This document shows positions 1-9,104 of a DNA stretch of 64,000 bases, piece by piece. Source of the DNA: Rhizobiaceae bacterium (GTDB taxonomy: Bacteria > Pseudomonadota > Alphaproteobacteria > Rhizobiales > Rhizobiaceae); the NCBI GenBank assembly GCA_028279875.1, contig JANQMU010000011.1, positions 62,001 through 126,000 of the forward strand, read 5' to 3'. Within the stretch, counting starts at the first letter, position 1; the number at the start of each line of letters is the position of its first letter. Position numbers and translations under genes: made by a program. The notes beneath the pieces are model-generated. The model saw nothing but the letters and a program-made list of their open reading frames with translations, did not search any database and had not been told where the DNA came from.

Positions 1-699
1 ATGTGGGTGGCGACCCGCAACACCTTTATCTATGCGGGCGTTGCCCTGCTGGAGATTCCCATTGCGGTGTTCTTCGCGACTCTGCTTCACACAAAGAACC
101 TGGCATTCCTGTCCGGCTACCGGCTGATGTTTTTCCTGCCGGTTGTCACGCTGCCCTCGGCAATCGGCATGATCTGGACGCTGATGTATAACGGCGATTT
201 CGGCATCATCAACCAGGTGCTGAACGTCATGGGCATCCCAAAGATCTCGTGGCTGACAACACCCATTGTCGTGATTGTCGCGGTTGCCTTCGTCGGTATC
301 TGGATGGGGCTCGGAAAAAGCATCATTCTGATCCTTGCCGGCCTGCAGACCGTGCCCAAGGAACTCCAGGAGGCCGCGGCAATCGACGGCGCCGGCCCCG
401 TCAGGCGGTTCTTCGACGTCACCTTGCCATTGATCTCGCCAACCATCTTTCTTGTCGCGGTTCTGAATGTAATCGCATCGATGCAGGTGTTCGATCTGGT
501 CTTCATCATGATCAACCCGGAAACCAATCCGATCTACCGCGAGGCGCAGACGCTCGTCGTCTATTTCTACGAAGTCGGCTTCATCGATTCCAACCGGGGT
601 TATGCCGCCGCCATCACGATCTTCCTGCTTGCCGTCATTATGGCCATCACCGGCGTGCAGTTCTGGCTGCAGAAACGGTGGGTGAATTATGACCGCTAG
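1..699 (+). CDS. Sugar ABC transporter permease, MalF/UgpA type (5' end cut by window)
   Basis: Inner-membrane subunit of a binding-protein-dependent carbohydrate importer. The visible 232 residues hold several hydrophobic membrane segments and the EAA loop (EAAAIDGAGPVRRFFDVTLPLI, around residues 123-144) that contacts the ATPase. Family members are about 290-310 residues, so the N-terminus lies upstream of the window and the ATG at position 1 is probably internal. The stop codon overlaps the start of the next permease by 11 bases, showing one operon with the genes up to 4257. The substrate is not shown by the sequence; the sulfatase in the same operon suggests a sulfated or sulfate-ester sugar (inference). 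Confidence 0.9.
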   Translation: MWVATRNTFIYAGVALLEIPIAVFFATLLHTKNLAFLSGYRLMFFLPVVTLPSAIGMIWTLMYNGDFGIINQVLNVMGIPKISWLTTPIVVIVAVAFVGIWMGLGKSIILILAGLQTVPKELQEAAAIDGAGPVRRFFDVTLPLISPTIFLVAVLNVIASMQVFDLVFIMINPETNPIYREAQTLVVYFYEVGFIDSNRGYAAAITIFLLAVIMAITGVQFWLQKRWVNYDR

Positions 700-1540
700 C
701 AGCCCGTCCGAAACGCGCACCGGGTCTGACCGGCTGAACCTCATGGTTGTTCATGCCGTTTTGATCATGGGATCGATGGTCATGATCTTTCCCTTCATCT
801 GGCAGATCATGGCCAGCTTCAAGACCCAGACGGAAATCCTGCTGGTTCCGCCCAAACTGCTGCCGAACGCCTTTCAACTCAGTGCCTATGAGCGCGTTTT
901 CGACCGCATTCCGTTCTGGGACATGTTTTATGTGTCGGTCTGGTCGGTCGGGGTGAGGACCATCGCGCAGGTCGTGTTTTGCTCGATGGCCGGTTACGCG
1001 TTTGCCCGGCTTCGGTTTCCCTTCCGCAATACGCTGTTCATCATGTTGCTCGCCATCATGATGGTGCCGCGCGAAATATATTTGCTGCCGCAAACCGAGA
1101 TCATGAAATCCATGGGCTTGCTGGATACGATTGCCGCTCTGACCGCGCCGGGCTTGTTCAGCGCCTTCGGCACCTTCCTGATGCGGCAGTTCTTCATGAC
1201 GCTGCCTCCCTCTCTGGAAGAAGCCGCGCGGATTGATGGCGCCGGTCGATTGCGGATTTTCTTCGAGATCATGCTGCCGCTTGCAAAGCCGGGCATGGTC
1301 GCTCTGGCGATCTTTACGGCCCTGTGGTCGTGGAACGAACTGCTTTGGCCGATTGTCGTGAACTCCGATCCGTCAAAGCTGAATCTGGCGGCCGGTATTT
1401 CGACACTGGCCGGAACGCGCACGACGGACTTTCCCATGATGATGGCCGGCTCGCTCATGGCCCAGCTCCCGATGATCCTCCTGTTCTTCGTTCTGCAAAA
1501 GCGGTTCGTCGAGGGCATCGCGACCTCCGGACTGAAATAG
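689..1540 (+). CDS. Sugar ABC transporter permease, MalG/UgpE type
   Basis: Second inner-membrane permease of the carbohydrate importer, 283 residues, the usual length for the MalG class. It has six predicted hydrophobic segments and a clear EAA loop (EEAARIDGAGRLRIFFEIMLPL, about residues 174-195). It starts inside the last codons of the preceding permease (ATGA-type coupling), so the two are translationally coupled and should be made in equal amounts. It is followed within 10 bases by the sulfatase gene. Confidence 0.93.
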   Translation: MTASSPSETRTGSDRLNLMVVHAVLIMGSMVMIFPFIWQIMASFKTQTEILLVPPKLLPNAFQLSAYERVFDRIPFWDMFYVSVWSVGVRTIAQVVFCSMAGYAFARLRFPFRNTLFIMLLAIMMVPREIYLLPQTEIMKSMGLLDTIAALTAPGLFSAFGTFLMRQFFMTLPPSLEEAARIDGAGRLRIFFEIMLPLAKPGMVALAIFTALWSWNELLWPIVVNSDPSKLNLAAGISTLAGTRTTDFPMMMAGSLMAQLPMILLFFVLQKRFVEGIATSGLK

Positions 1541-1548
1541 TGATTTCA

Positions 1549-3099
1549 ATGACACAAAAGCAGCGGCCAAACCTCCTTATCTTCATGACCGACCAGCAAA
1601 ACAGCTGGACCATTCGGGACGGGCAAAACCCCCGGGCCATCACGCCCCATCTCGACCGGTTCCGCGCGCGGGCCGTCTCGTTTATCAACGCCTATTCGCC
1701 GTCACCGCACTGCTGTCCCTCAAGGGTCAGTTTCTTCACCGGCCTCTATCCGTCGGAACATGGGGTCTGGAACAATGTCAATGTATCAAACGCATTGACC
1801 AGGGGCCCCAATCCGGGCACGCCCTTCTGGTCCAGCGAATTCGCCGATGTTGGATACCAACTCGCATTCAGCGGCAAATGGCATGTCAGCAATTGGCAAC
1901 GGCCCAGCGATTTCGGCTGGGAAGAGCTGATCGTCACATCGCCCGGCTTCGGGGCCGGTCTGACGCTGGCCGAGCAGCAGGCGGAAGCCAAAATCCGTGA
2001 AATGAGGGTCTTCGAGGATCTTGAGCAATCCGATGTGAACAAGAAGCGTGCGCCCGGTGAGGTCATCAGACCGGGCTGGCCGGGATACACGCATTACGGG
2101 GTCGACGAGGATCCCTATGGCGACGCGGACGTGGTCAGCAAGGCGGTCGACAATATTCACGCTCGGAAAGGACCTTCCGGGGACGCGCATCCCTGGTGCC
2201 TCTATGTCGGACCATTGGGACCGCACGATCCCTACACGCCGCCGCGGCGGTTTCTCGACTGGTACAGTTTGGACGATATCGAACTGCCGGCCAGCTTCGG
2301 GGATCACATGGATGACAAACCGGGTCTCTACAGCAGAACCCGCGACCGCTTCGATCAGCTGACGGTCGAGGAGCACAAGGATGCGCTGAGGCATTATCTG
2401 GCATTCTGCAGCTATGAGGACGAGTTGTTCGGCCGTCTGCTGGCTGCCCTTGAAGAAACCGGACAGTCGGACAACACCATCATCCTGTTCCTGTCGGACC
2501 ATGGCGACTATGCCGCCGAGCACGGCCTCTGGGGTAAGGGGCTGCCCGCTTTCCAGTCGGCCTACCGGATCCCGCTGGTCATCGGCGGGGCAGCCATCAG
2601 CCGGGACAGGTTCGGCCTTGAATGCAGGATCCCGACATCCCTGGTCGATCTGGGACCGACACTTCTGGATTTATGTTCCGTCCCGTCATCGCTGCGCTAT
2701 TCAGGCAATTCCCTCCAGCCATGGCTGTCCGGCATCGACGGGGATGACGTTCATCCCGACATTTTCTTCCAGTCCAACGGCAACGAGGCATACGGCATTC
2801 AGCGCGCCGTCATAAGCAACGGCTGGAAACTCGTCTACAACATGTTCGATCATGATGAATTGTACAATCTTGCGACCGATCCCGACGAACTGACCAACCT
2901 GCTGGCCCCCGTCTTGGGGCGACGACTGGTTGGCCGCGGGCCGCTCGATACGATTCCCGACAATCTCAAGGACACCGTCGAAAAACTCTATGAGCGTCTG
3001 TGGTCCTTCTGCATCGAGCACAATGACGAGAACATCAATGGATACATCATGACCGCGTTGGCGCCGTTCGGACCGGGCATTGTGAGGAAGTCCGAATGA
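1549..3099 (+). CDS. Sulfatase, formylglycine-dependent type I
   Basis: Hydrolyses a sulfate ester, releasing inorganic sulfate. The protein has 516 residues from the ATG at 1549; a GTG at 1540 overlapping the previous stop is an alternative start. The sulfatase signature C-x-P-S-R appears as Cys55-Cys56-Pro57-Ser58-Arg59, where Cys55 should be converted to formylglycine. N-terminal metal ligands are in the TDQQ motif (Asp15), and the C-terminal SDHGD motif supplies further ligands. No signal peptide is visible, so it probably acts in the cytoplasm on an imported substrate. It sits between the permease and ATPase genes of a sugar importer, which argues that the imported compound is sulfated. 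Choline-sulfatase-like or phosphonate-type hydrolases of the same fold are alternatives. No formylglycine-generating enzyme is seen in the window. Confidence 0.88.
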   Translation: MTQKQRPNLLIFMTDQQNSWTIRDGQNPRAITPHLDRFRARAVSFINAYSPSPHCCPSRVSFFTGLYPSEHGVWNNVNVSNALTRGPNPGTPFWSSEFADVGYQLAFSGKWHVSNWQRPSDFGWEELIVTSPGFGAGLTLAEQQAEAKIREMRVFEDLEQSDVNKKRAPGEVIRPGWPGYTHYGVDEDPYGDADVVSKAVDNIHARKGPSGDAHPWCLYVGPLGPHDPYTPPRRFLDWYSLDDIELPASFGDHMDDKPGLYSRTRDRFDQLTVEEHKDALRHYLAFCSYEDELFGRLLAALEETGQSDNTIILFLSDHGDYAAEHGLWGKGLPAFQSAYRIPLVIGGAAISRDRFGLECRIPTSLVDLGPTLLDLCSVPSSLRYSGNSLQPWLSGIDGDDVHPDIFFQSNGNEAYGIQRAVISNGWKLVYNMFDHDELYNLATDPDELTNLLAPVLGRRLVGRGPLDTIPDNLKDTVEKLYERLWSFCIEHNDENINGYIMTALAPFGPGIVRKSE

Positions 3100-3192
3100 G
3101 CCTTGCAGGCAAACCCGGTCGCTACCACACGCTTGGCACCGAACGGAACGTATCGGCGCACACGGCATGAAGACAAGGAAAGAGCGCAGGCC

Positions 3193-4257
3193 ATGTCACA
3201 CATCGACATAAACGCCGTTGTCAAGAACTACGGCGATGTGGAGGTGATCCACGGGATTGACGTCCACATCGAGCGGGGGGAGTTTGCCGTGCTGGTGGGC
3301 CCGTCAGGCTGCGGTAAATCGACCCTCCTGCGGATGATTGCCGGCCTTGAGGACATCACCGGTGGCGAGATAACCATCGGCGGGCGGGTGGTCAACAACC
3401 TGGCCCCGAAGGATCGCGACATTGCGATGGTGTTTCAGAACTATGCCCTGTATCCGCATATGACCGTCGCTCAGAATATGAGTTATTCGCTGCGCATCAG
3501 GGGACTGCCCAAAGCCGAAATTTCACGCGCTGTGGAAGAGGCCGCGGAGATTCTGGGATTGCGGGACCTTCTGGAGCGCCGCCCGAACCAGCTGTCCGGC
3601 GGTCAGCGGCAGCGTGTCGCCATGGGGCGTGCCATCGTGCGCGATCCGGCCGTGTTTTTGTTCGACGAACCGTTGTCCAACCTCGACGCCAAATTGCGGG
3701 TAAAGATGCGGGCGGAAATCAAGACGCTGCACCGGCGGCTCCAGAACACCACCATCTATGTGACCCATGACCAGATCGAAGCCATGACGATGGCGGATAA
3801 AATCGTGGTGCTGGACGCCGGCCGAATTGCGCAGATCGGCTCGCCTCTGGACCTCTATGACAAACCGGCCAACCGTTTCGTCGCAACGTTCATAGGGTCG
3901 CCGTCGATGAACATCATAACGGGAACGGTTCAGTCTGACGGCGCGATTCGATGCGCCGATGGCCAGCGCCTTCCCATGCGGACGGGCCTTGAGCCGGGCA
4001 GGCGGATTGACATCGGCGTTCGGCCTGAACATTTGAAGATCAGCAAAACGGATGAGGGGCTGTCCGCGGAGATTATCCTTGTCGAACCCACCGGCCCTGA
4101 AACCCTGATCAGTTGTCAATGCGCGGGAGAGCAGCTGCTCGTCAGCATGACGGACAGATTTGAATTGCAGCCCGGCGACGTAGTCAAGCTGGACGTCGCC
4201 CCCGGCTGCCACCATTGCTTCGATACCGTTTCAGGTGAAACCCTGCGGACGCTATAG
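3193..4257 (+). CDS. Sugar ABC transporter ATPase, MalK/UgpC type
   Basis: Energises the importer encoded upstream. The 354-residue protein has Walker A GPSGCGKST (residues 36-44), a Q-loop (QNYALYPHMTV), the signature LSGGQRQRVAMGRAIV, Walker B VFLFDEPLSNLD and the H-loop VTHDQIEAMT, followed by a C-terminal OB-fold regulatory region of about 120 residues typical of MalK/UgpC. An in-frame ATG at 3103 exists, but the ATG at 3193 gives the family's conserved N-terminus (ydVxKxYG) and is preceded by a purine-rich stretch. It closes the operon; no terminator is obvious after it. Confidence 0.93.
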   Translation: MSHIDINAVVKNYGDVEVIHGIDVHIERGEFAVLVGPSGCGKSTLLRMIAGLEDITGGEITIGGRVVNNLAPKDRDIAMVFQNYALYPHMTVAQNMSYSLRIRGLPKAEISRAVEEAAEILGLRDLLERRPNQLSGGQRQRVAMGRAIVRDPAVFLFDEPLSNLDAKLRVKMRAEIKTLHRRLQNTTIYVTHDQIEAMTMADKIVVLDAGRIAQIGSPLDLYDKPANRFVATFIGSPSMNIITGTVQSDGAIRCADGQRLPMRTGLEPGRRIDIGVRPEHLKISKTDEGLSAEIILVEPTGPETLISCQCAGEQLLVSMTDRFELQPGDVVKLDVAPGCHHCFDTVSGETLRTL

Positions 4258-4273
4258 AGCAATATAAGATCAG

Positions 4274-4396
4274 AGCATCGCGCTCCGCGACGCGCCTTGC
4301 CGACAAATTCACCGTCAGTGCCAAGGCAGCCTTCGACATTCTGCCCTTGTGGGAAAGGGCAGCAAGAATCTTGATATCACGTGCATCGAGTTTCAT
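4274..4396 (-). pseudogene. Remnant of an Lrp/AsnC-family regulator (DoeX-like N-terminal fragment)
   Basis: Reading from the ATG at 4396 on the minus strand, about 41 codons encode a recognisable Lrp/AsnC N-terminal helix-turn-helix: MKLDARDIKILAALSHKGRM, then SKAALALTVNLSARRVAERDA. After this point similarity to the family stops, and the frame runs into the 3' end of the ATPase gene. The effector-binding RAM domain (about 80 further residues) is missing. In many ectoine-degradation clusters an asnC/doeX regulator accompanies the eut/doe genes (established knowledge), so a decayed copy next to enuR fits. It could be chance similarity, but the order of conserved residues is convincing. Confidence 0.6.
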
Positions 4397-4435
4397 GTTG
4401 GCCATGACATTCATCACGGGGCCAGTACAAACGAC

Positions 4436-4478
4436 TTGTCAATTGTCACGAAAAAGTCCATCAATAAGTCATGACAAT
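4436..4478. promoter_or_regulatory. Operator-like ATTGTCA boxes at the enuR start
   Basis: The box ATTGTCACGA lies at 4442-4451, preceded by a partial TTGTC at 4436-4440. An inverted copy, TCATGACAAT (reverse complement ATTGTCATGA), lies at 4469-4478 and includes the enuR start codon. The same box recurs upstream of uehA at 5916 and 5949. MocR-type regulators often control their own gene as well as their target (known), so autoregulation is inferred. Confidence 0.45.
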
Positions 4479-5859
4479 ATGGCCACCCCGTCCCGAGGAC
4501 CTGAAGCGTCCCGCCTATCGCTCGCTCGCCGAGGCGGTGATCCGTGCCATCGAGGAGGGCGAATTGCGCGGCGGCGATCGCCTGCCGACACACCGCAATC
4601 TCGCCTATGATCTCGGTCTCAGCGTTCAGACGGTAAGTCGCGCCTATGACGAATTGATCCGCCGGGGCTTCATTGCCGGCGAGGTGGGACGCGGCACATT
4701 CATCAGGGGGGAGCGCAGCGACACCAGGACACCGTTCCTGCCGGAAAGCCAGCGCGGTGAGATCATCGACTGCTCGATGCTGAAGCCGGTTTTCGAAACC
4801 CTGCACCAGGACACGATGAGCGATACCCTGGCGGCCTTGAGCGCCGACATGCCGACCCTCGTCATCTCGTCATTCCGCCCGTCGCGGCTTTTGCGCCGTT
4901 ACCGGGAAGCGGCCCTGAAATGGCTTCGGATTTGCGGGCTGCGCATGCAGTCCCAGAGTCTGCTGCTGACCAATGGCAACACATCGGCGATGAGCGTTTC
5001 GCTGATGACGGTCGCCAATCCCGGTGACCTGGTCGTCACCGAGGAACTGGGGCATCACACGCTCAAACCGCTGGTGCGTTATCTGGGCCTGCGCCTGCGC
5101 GGCTTGGCCATAGACGAGCAGGGCATTATTCCGTCTGCCTTTGCCCAGGCCTGTGACCGGGAAACGGTGAAAGCGCTCTTTGTCATGCCCACCGGGCTTG
5201 CTCCGAAAGCCACGACCATGTCCGAGGAACGCCGCTCGGAACTGGTCTCCATCGCCCGTGAGCGGGATGTGCTGATTGTCGAAAACGATGCCTGGGGCCC
5301 GGTTCAGACCACGAGGCCGCCGCCGATTGCAGCCCTTGCCCCCGAGCGGACCTTTTACTTCACCAGCCTGACCAAGTGCATCATGCCGGGCCTGCGCTAC
5401 GGATTCCTTGTCGTACCGGAAACGTTCGAAGCCGCTGCGGCAAACCGGCACCTGGTAACGAACTGGATGGTGACGGCCCTGATGGCCGAGATCGGCTCGC
5501 GCTGGATCTCGGACGGCACGGCGGAGCGTCTGCTCGATTGGCAGAGAGGGGCTCTTGGCCGCCGCAACCGGCTCGCCGCGCGCATTTTTACAGGAATTCC
5601 GTATTGCAGCAGCGAAAACGGCATGCATATCTGGCTGCCGCTTCCGAAAAGCTGGACGGAAGAGGGGTTTGTCGCCCATGCATCGCGCAACGGCGTGGCC
5701 GTCGGGCCGGGATCGTCCTTCGCGGTATCCGAGACTCCTGCGGAGCCGGGCATCCGGGTCTGCCTCGGCGCCGAAACGATACAGGACCTGGAAAGGGGCC
5801 TGACCACGATCTGCCGCCTGCTGCGCAGCCAGCCTGAGCCGGTCCTGCTCGCCTATTAG
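4471..5859 (+). CDS. enuR: MocR/GntR-type PLP-dependent regulator, EnuR-like (ectoine use)
   Basis: 462 residues: an N-terminal GntR winged helix (about 15-75; RSLAEAVIRAIEEGELRGGD, then RLPTHRNLAYDLGLSVQTVS) joined to an aminotransferase-fold domain. The PLP-binding lysine is Lys302 in SLTKCIMPGLRYG. EnuR is known to sense ectoine breakdown intermediates that react with PLP and to control ueh and eut genes. The assignment rests on length, architecture and position directly before uehABC-usp-eutABCD, the arrangement known from Ruegeria and relatives. The start ATG lies within an operator-like box. Other MocR regulators (PdxR, TauR) have the same architecture, so the specific name depends on context. 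Confidence 0.85.
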   Translation: MTIWPPRPEDLKRPAYRSLAEAVIRAIEEGELRGGDRLPTHRNLAYDLGLSVQTVSRAYDELIRRGFIAGEVGRGTFIRGERSDTRTPFLPESQRGEIIDCSMLKPVFETLHQDTMSDTLAALSADMPTLVISSFRPSRLLRRYREAALKWLRICGLRMQSQSLLLTNGNTSAMSVSLMTVANPGDLVVTEELGHHTLKPLVRYLGLRLRGLAIDEQGIIPSAFAQACDRETVKALFVMPTGLAPKATTMSEERRSELVSIARERDVLIVENDAWGPVQTTRPPPIAALAPERTFYFTSLTKCIMPGLRYGFLVVPETFEAAAANRHLVTNWMVTALMAEIGSRWISDGTAERLLDWQRGALGRRNRLAARIFTGIPYCSSENGMHIWLPLPKSWTEEGFVAHASRNGVAVGPGSSFAVSETPAEPGIRVCLGAETIQDLERGLTTICRLLRSQPEPVLLAY

Positions 5860-5915
5860 AAGTCGTCATAATCCACAACAAGGACCTGTTTCAATTCAGG
5901 CACGCGCCGGAAATA

Positions 5916-5958
5916 ATTGTCATGATTTAATATTTACATTGACTCTCGATTGTCACTG
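5916..5958. promoter_or_regulatory. Paired ATTGTCA boxes upstream of uehA
   Basis: ATTGTCATGA at 5916-5925 and ATTGTCACTG at 5949-5958 form a direct repeat offset by 33 bp, about three helical turns, in an AT-rich stretch 155-200 bp before uehA. A TTGACT hexamer at 5939-5944 between them could be a -35 element, but the matching -10 region is weak. The same boxes lie at the enuR start (4442 and 4469), so EnuR is the likely ligand (inference). Confidence 0.45.
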
Positions 5959-6113
5959 TTTCAGTTTCAAAAAACCATAACAAAGCGGGCACGTCTTCAT
6001 GTGCCTTTACACCAGGCAACGGTCGCCTGTCCGAAACGTTGAACCGCTGCGCTGCCGGACCTGTTGTGTCGGGACCGGCTGAAACTGTCAGATCTCTAGA
6101 GGAGAGTTCCCTT

Positions 6114-7133
6114 ATGAAATCCGTATTTCGCACATTCCTGGGTGGTGCTGCCGCGACCGCCATCCTTGTCTCAGGCATTGTCGCCGCCGAAGCCGCAAAC
6201 TGGAAATATGCATTCGAAGAATCGCTGACCGAGGTCCAGGGCGTCTACGCACAGAAATTCAAAGAGGAAATCGAGAAGAATTCCGATCACACGGTTCAGC
6301 TGTTTCCCTACGGAACCCTGGGTGAATCAGCCGATATCATGGAGCAGGCCCAGGCCGGGATCCTGCAGTTCGTCAACCAGTCGCCCGGTTTCACCGGCGC
6401 GCTGATCCCGGAAGCCCAGGTGTTTTTCGTGCCCTATCTCCTGCCCACGGATCAGGATCACCTCGCGCGCTTCTACAAGGAGAGCAAGGCGATCAATGAC
6501 GATTTTGTCGGTCTCTACGCAAATCAGGGTCTGGAACTGCTGTCCATGTATCCCGAGGGCGAGGTGGCCATGACGACCAAGAAACCGGTCACCAGTTGCG
6601 CCGATCTTAATGAAGTCAAGTTCCGGGTCATGACCAACCCGCTGCTCGTTGAATCCTACAAGGCATTCGGCGCGACCCCGACGCCACTGCCCTGGGGCGA
6701 GGTCTATGGTGGTCTCCAGACCAACATCATTCAGGGTCAGGAGAATCCGACCTTCTTCCTTTATTCGACGAAGATCTACGAAGTGACGGACCACATCACC
6801 TATGCGGGACACAACAACTTCACGACGGCGCTGATGGCGAACAAGGATTTCTTTGACGGTCTGAGCGATGCCGACAAGAAAACGGTTCGAGACGCTGCCG
6901 CCACGGCTTACGATTTCATCGTCGAGTATCAGAAGGGCCTCGCTGACCAGGAGTTGAACAAGATCCTGGAAGCGAAGCCGGAGATGACCGTCACCATCCT
7001 CAATGACGATCAGCGCCGCTGCTTCCAGGAGGCGGCCGCGGAAGTCGAAGCCAAATTCGTCGACATGACCGGTGATAGCGGCAAGGCTATCCTGGATCAG
7101 CTGAAGGCGGATCTGGAAGCGACCAAGAACTGA
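6114..7133 (+). CDS. uehA: TRAP transporter substrate-binding protein, ectoine/hydroxyectoine (UehA)
   Basis: 339-residue periplasmic DctP-type protein that captures the substrate for the TRAP importer. It begins with a signal peptide ([11 protein letters not shown]...VSGIVAAEA) and shows the DctP hallmarks [10 protein letters not shown], then [17 protein letters not shown], and [20 protein letters not shown]. The ATG at 6114 is preceded by GAGGAGAG and gives a clean signal peptide; an upstream in-frame ATG at 6039 does not. Substrate assignment comes from the enuR and eut neighbours. A hairpin follows the stop codon. Confidence 0.85.
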   Translation: MKSVFRTFLGGAAATAILVSGIVAAEAANWKYAFEESLTEVQGVYAQKFKEEIEKNSDHTVQLFPYGTLGESADIMEQAQAGILQFVNQSPGFTGALIPEAQVFFVPYLLPTDQDHLARFYKESKAINDDFVGLYANQGLELLSMYPEGEVAMTTKKPVTSCADLNEVKFRVMTNPLLVESYKAFGATPTPLPWGEVYGGLQTNIIQGQENPTFFLYSTKIYEVTDHITYAGHNNFTTALMANKDFFDGLSDADKKTVRDAAATAYDFIVEYQKGLADQELNKILEAKPEMTVTILNDDQRRCFQEAAAEVEAKFVDMTGDSGKAILDQLKADLEATKN

Positions 7134-7155
7134 CCGCACAATATGCGGCGCGAGG

Positions 7156-7185
7156 CTCGGGATTCACTGGTGGGTGAATCTCGGG
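7156..7185 (+). other. Intercistronic RNA hairpin between uehA and uehB
   Basis: CTCGGGATTCAC (7156-7167) can pair with GTGAATCTCGGG (7174-7185): 12 base pairs including two G-U pairs, with a 6-base loop. There is no T run, so it is not a simple terminator. It probably protects the uehA message or dampens read-through into the membrane subunits (inference). Confidence 0.6.
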
Positions 7186-7215
7186 CCACGCGCCAACAGC
7201 CTTGGGGAGGATGGC

Positions 7216-7794
7216 GTGAACGATAGCACCGACAGGTCGGAAAATTCGTCGGCACTGCCAGGTTTTCTGGGAACGGTTGATACCGCGGTCAGTCATCTGG
7301 AATCCGTGATGCTGGCCGCCGGCGTTCTGCTGATGGCGCTCAATACCGTCGCCAATGTCGTCGGTCGTTTCGTGCTGCAGCACAGCCTGTTTTTCTCCGA
7401 AGAACTGAACCGGATCCTGATCATCCTGATCACATTTGCCGGCATCAGCTATGCCGCGCGCCGGGGCAGGCACATACGCATGTCCGCCATTTACGACGCG
7501 CTGCCTGCCGGTGTGCGCAAGAACCTGATGGTCCTGATCGCGCTGGTAACGGCCCTGGCCATGTTCGCCCTGTCTTATTTCGCTGTCGGCTACATCCTCA
7601 AGGTCGCCAATTCCGGGCGCGTGCTGCCGGCGCTGCAACTGCCGGTCTACTGGATTTTCCTTTGGGTCCCCGTCGGCTTCTTCATGACCGGACTGCAATA
7701 CACGCTGACGGCCGTGAAAAACATGACGGCGAAAGACATCTACCTCTCGACGCAGGTACTCGAGGGTTACGACAACGACGAGCAGGAAGTCTAG
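7216..7794 (+). CDS. uehB: TRAP transporter small membrane subunit (UehB, DctQ family)
   Basis: 192 residues with four hydrophobic segments, the normal topology of DctQ-type small subunits. The start chosen is GTG at 7216, directly after the strong ribosome-binding sequence GGGGAGGA (7204-7211). An upstream in-frame GTG at 7174 lies within the hairpin and has no such site. It contains the [23 protein letters not shown]-like stretch common in this family. It works with uehC to import ectoines using the sodium gradient (known for the family). Confidence 0.85.
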   Translation: MNDSTDRSENSSALPGFLGTVDTAVSHLESVMLAAGVLLMALNTVANVVGRFVLQHSLFFSEELNRILIILITFAGISYAARRGRHIRMSAIYDALPAGVRKNLMVLIALVTALAMFALSYFAVGYILKVANSGRVLPALQLPVYWIFLWVPVGFFMTGLQYTLTAVKNMTAKDIYLSTQVLEGYDNDEQEV

Positions 7795-7805
7795 CGAGCG
7801 GAACC

Positions 7806-9089
7806 ATGGCCCTTACAATCTTTCTCATCATGGTTGTGCTCCTCCTTCTCGGCTTCCCGATGATGATTCCGCTGATCGCCGCAACATTTGTCGGCTTCCT
7901 GATGATGTTCGGCGACATGAGCAAGATGGACTTCATGGTCCAGCAGATGATGGCCGGCATCAGGCCCGCCTCGCTGATTGCCGTCCCGATGTTCATCCTC
8001 GCCGCCGACATCATGACGCGTGGCCAGTCCGCCAACCGGCTGATCGACATGGTCATGGCTTTCGTCGGCCACATCAAGGGCGGGCTGGCGGTCAGCACGG
8101 CGACCGCCTGCACGCTGTTCGGCGCGGTGTCCGGCTCCACGCAGGCCACGGTTGTCGCCGTCGGCTCACCCCTGCGGCCAAGGATGCTGAAGGCCGGCTA
8201 CAAGGATTCCTTTGCACTGGCATTGATCATCAACGCATCCGATATCGCCTTCCTGATTCCGCCGTCCATCGGCATGATCATTTACGGCGTCATTTCAAGC
8301 ACATCGATCGCCGAACTGTTCATCGCCGGTATCGGGCCAGGCCTGCTGCTGCTCGTCCTGTTCTCGGCCTACAGCATGATCTACGCAACGGTCAAAGGCG
8401 TTCCCACGGAGCCGAAGGCGAGCTGGAAAGAGCGCCTGGCCTCGGTGCGCATGGCGGTCTGGCCGCTCGGCTTTCCGGTCATCATCGTCGGCGGTATTTA
8501 TGGCGGCGTGTTCAGCCCGACGGAGGCCGCTGCGGCCTGCGTCCTTTACGCCGTGATCCTCGAATTCATCGTTTTCCGGTCGCTGCAGCCGGCCGACATC
8601 TACCGCATCGCAATGTCCACAGGCCTGATCACGGCGGTTGTGTTCGTCCTGGTCGGCGCCGGTGCGGCCTTTTCCTGGGTGATCTCCTTCGCCCAGGTGC
8701 CGCAGCAGATCCTGGCGGCGGTCGGCGTCGCCGATATGGGGCCGAAAGGCGTTCTCGCCGTCATTTCCGTCGCCTTCTTTGTCGGATGTATGTTCGTCGA
8801 TCCCATTGTGGTCATCCTGATCCTGGTGCCGATCTTCGCGCCGGTCGTCCAGTCCGTCGGCCTCGATCCCGTCCTCGTCGGGACCATTATCACATTGCAG
8901 GTGGCGATCGGGTCCGCAACGCCGCCCTTCGGCTGCGATATCTTCACGGCGATCGCTATCTTCAAACGGCCCTATGTCGAGGTCATTCGCGGCATCTTCC
9001 CCTTCACGGTCCTTCTGCTGGGCGTGTCCGTGGCGTTGATTTTCTTCCCGCAGATAGCGCTGTTCCTGCGCGATCTGGCGTTCCGGTAA
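7806..9089 (+). CDS. uehC: TRAP transporter large permease (UehC, DctM family)
   Basis: 427 residues, about 12 membrane segments, the expected size for a DctM subunit that forms the transport path. Typical motifs are visible: FGAVSGSTQATVVAVGS and the C-terminal GSATPPFGCDIFTA. The start is the ATG at 7806, 11 bases after the uehB stop. It is followed by the universal stress protein gene, as in other alphaproteobacterial ectoine clusters. Confidence 0.9.
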   Translation: MALTIFLIMVVLLLLGFPMMIPLIAATFVGFLMMFGDMSKMDFMVQQMMAGIRPASLIAVPMFILAADIMTRGQSANRLIDMVMAFVGHIKGGLAVSTATACTLFGAVSGSTQATVVAVGSPLRPRMLKAGYKDSFALALIINASDIAFLIPPSIGMIIYGVISSTSIAELFIAGIGPGLLLLVLFSAYSMIYATVKGVPTEPKASWKERLASVRMAVWPLGFPVIIVGGIYGGVFSPTEAAAACVLYAVILEFIVFRSLQPADIYRIAMSTGLITAVVFVLVGAGAAFSWVISFAQVPQQILAAVGVADMGPKGVLAVISVAFFVGCMFVDPIVVILILVPIFAPVVQSVGLDPVLVGTIITLQVAIGSATPPFGCDIFTAIAIFKRPYVEVIRGIFPFTVLLLGVSVALIFFPQIALFLRDLAFR

Positions 9090-9104
9090 AGGAGGCTGAG
9101 GCAT

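Noticed and set aside
4471-5859. The MocR-type regulator as a rhizopine regulator (the original MocR)
   Set aside because: It is directly linked to ueh and eut genes 35 kb from the MocD-like locus and shares boxes with uehA, so an ectoine role (EnuR) fits better.
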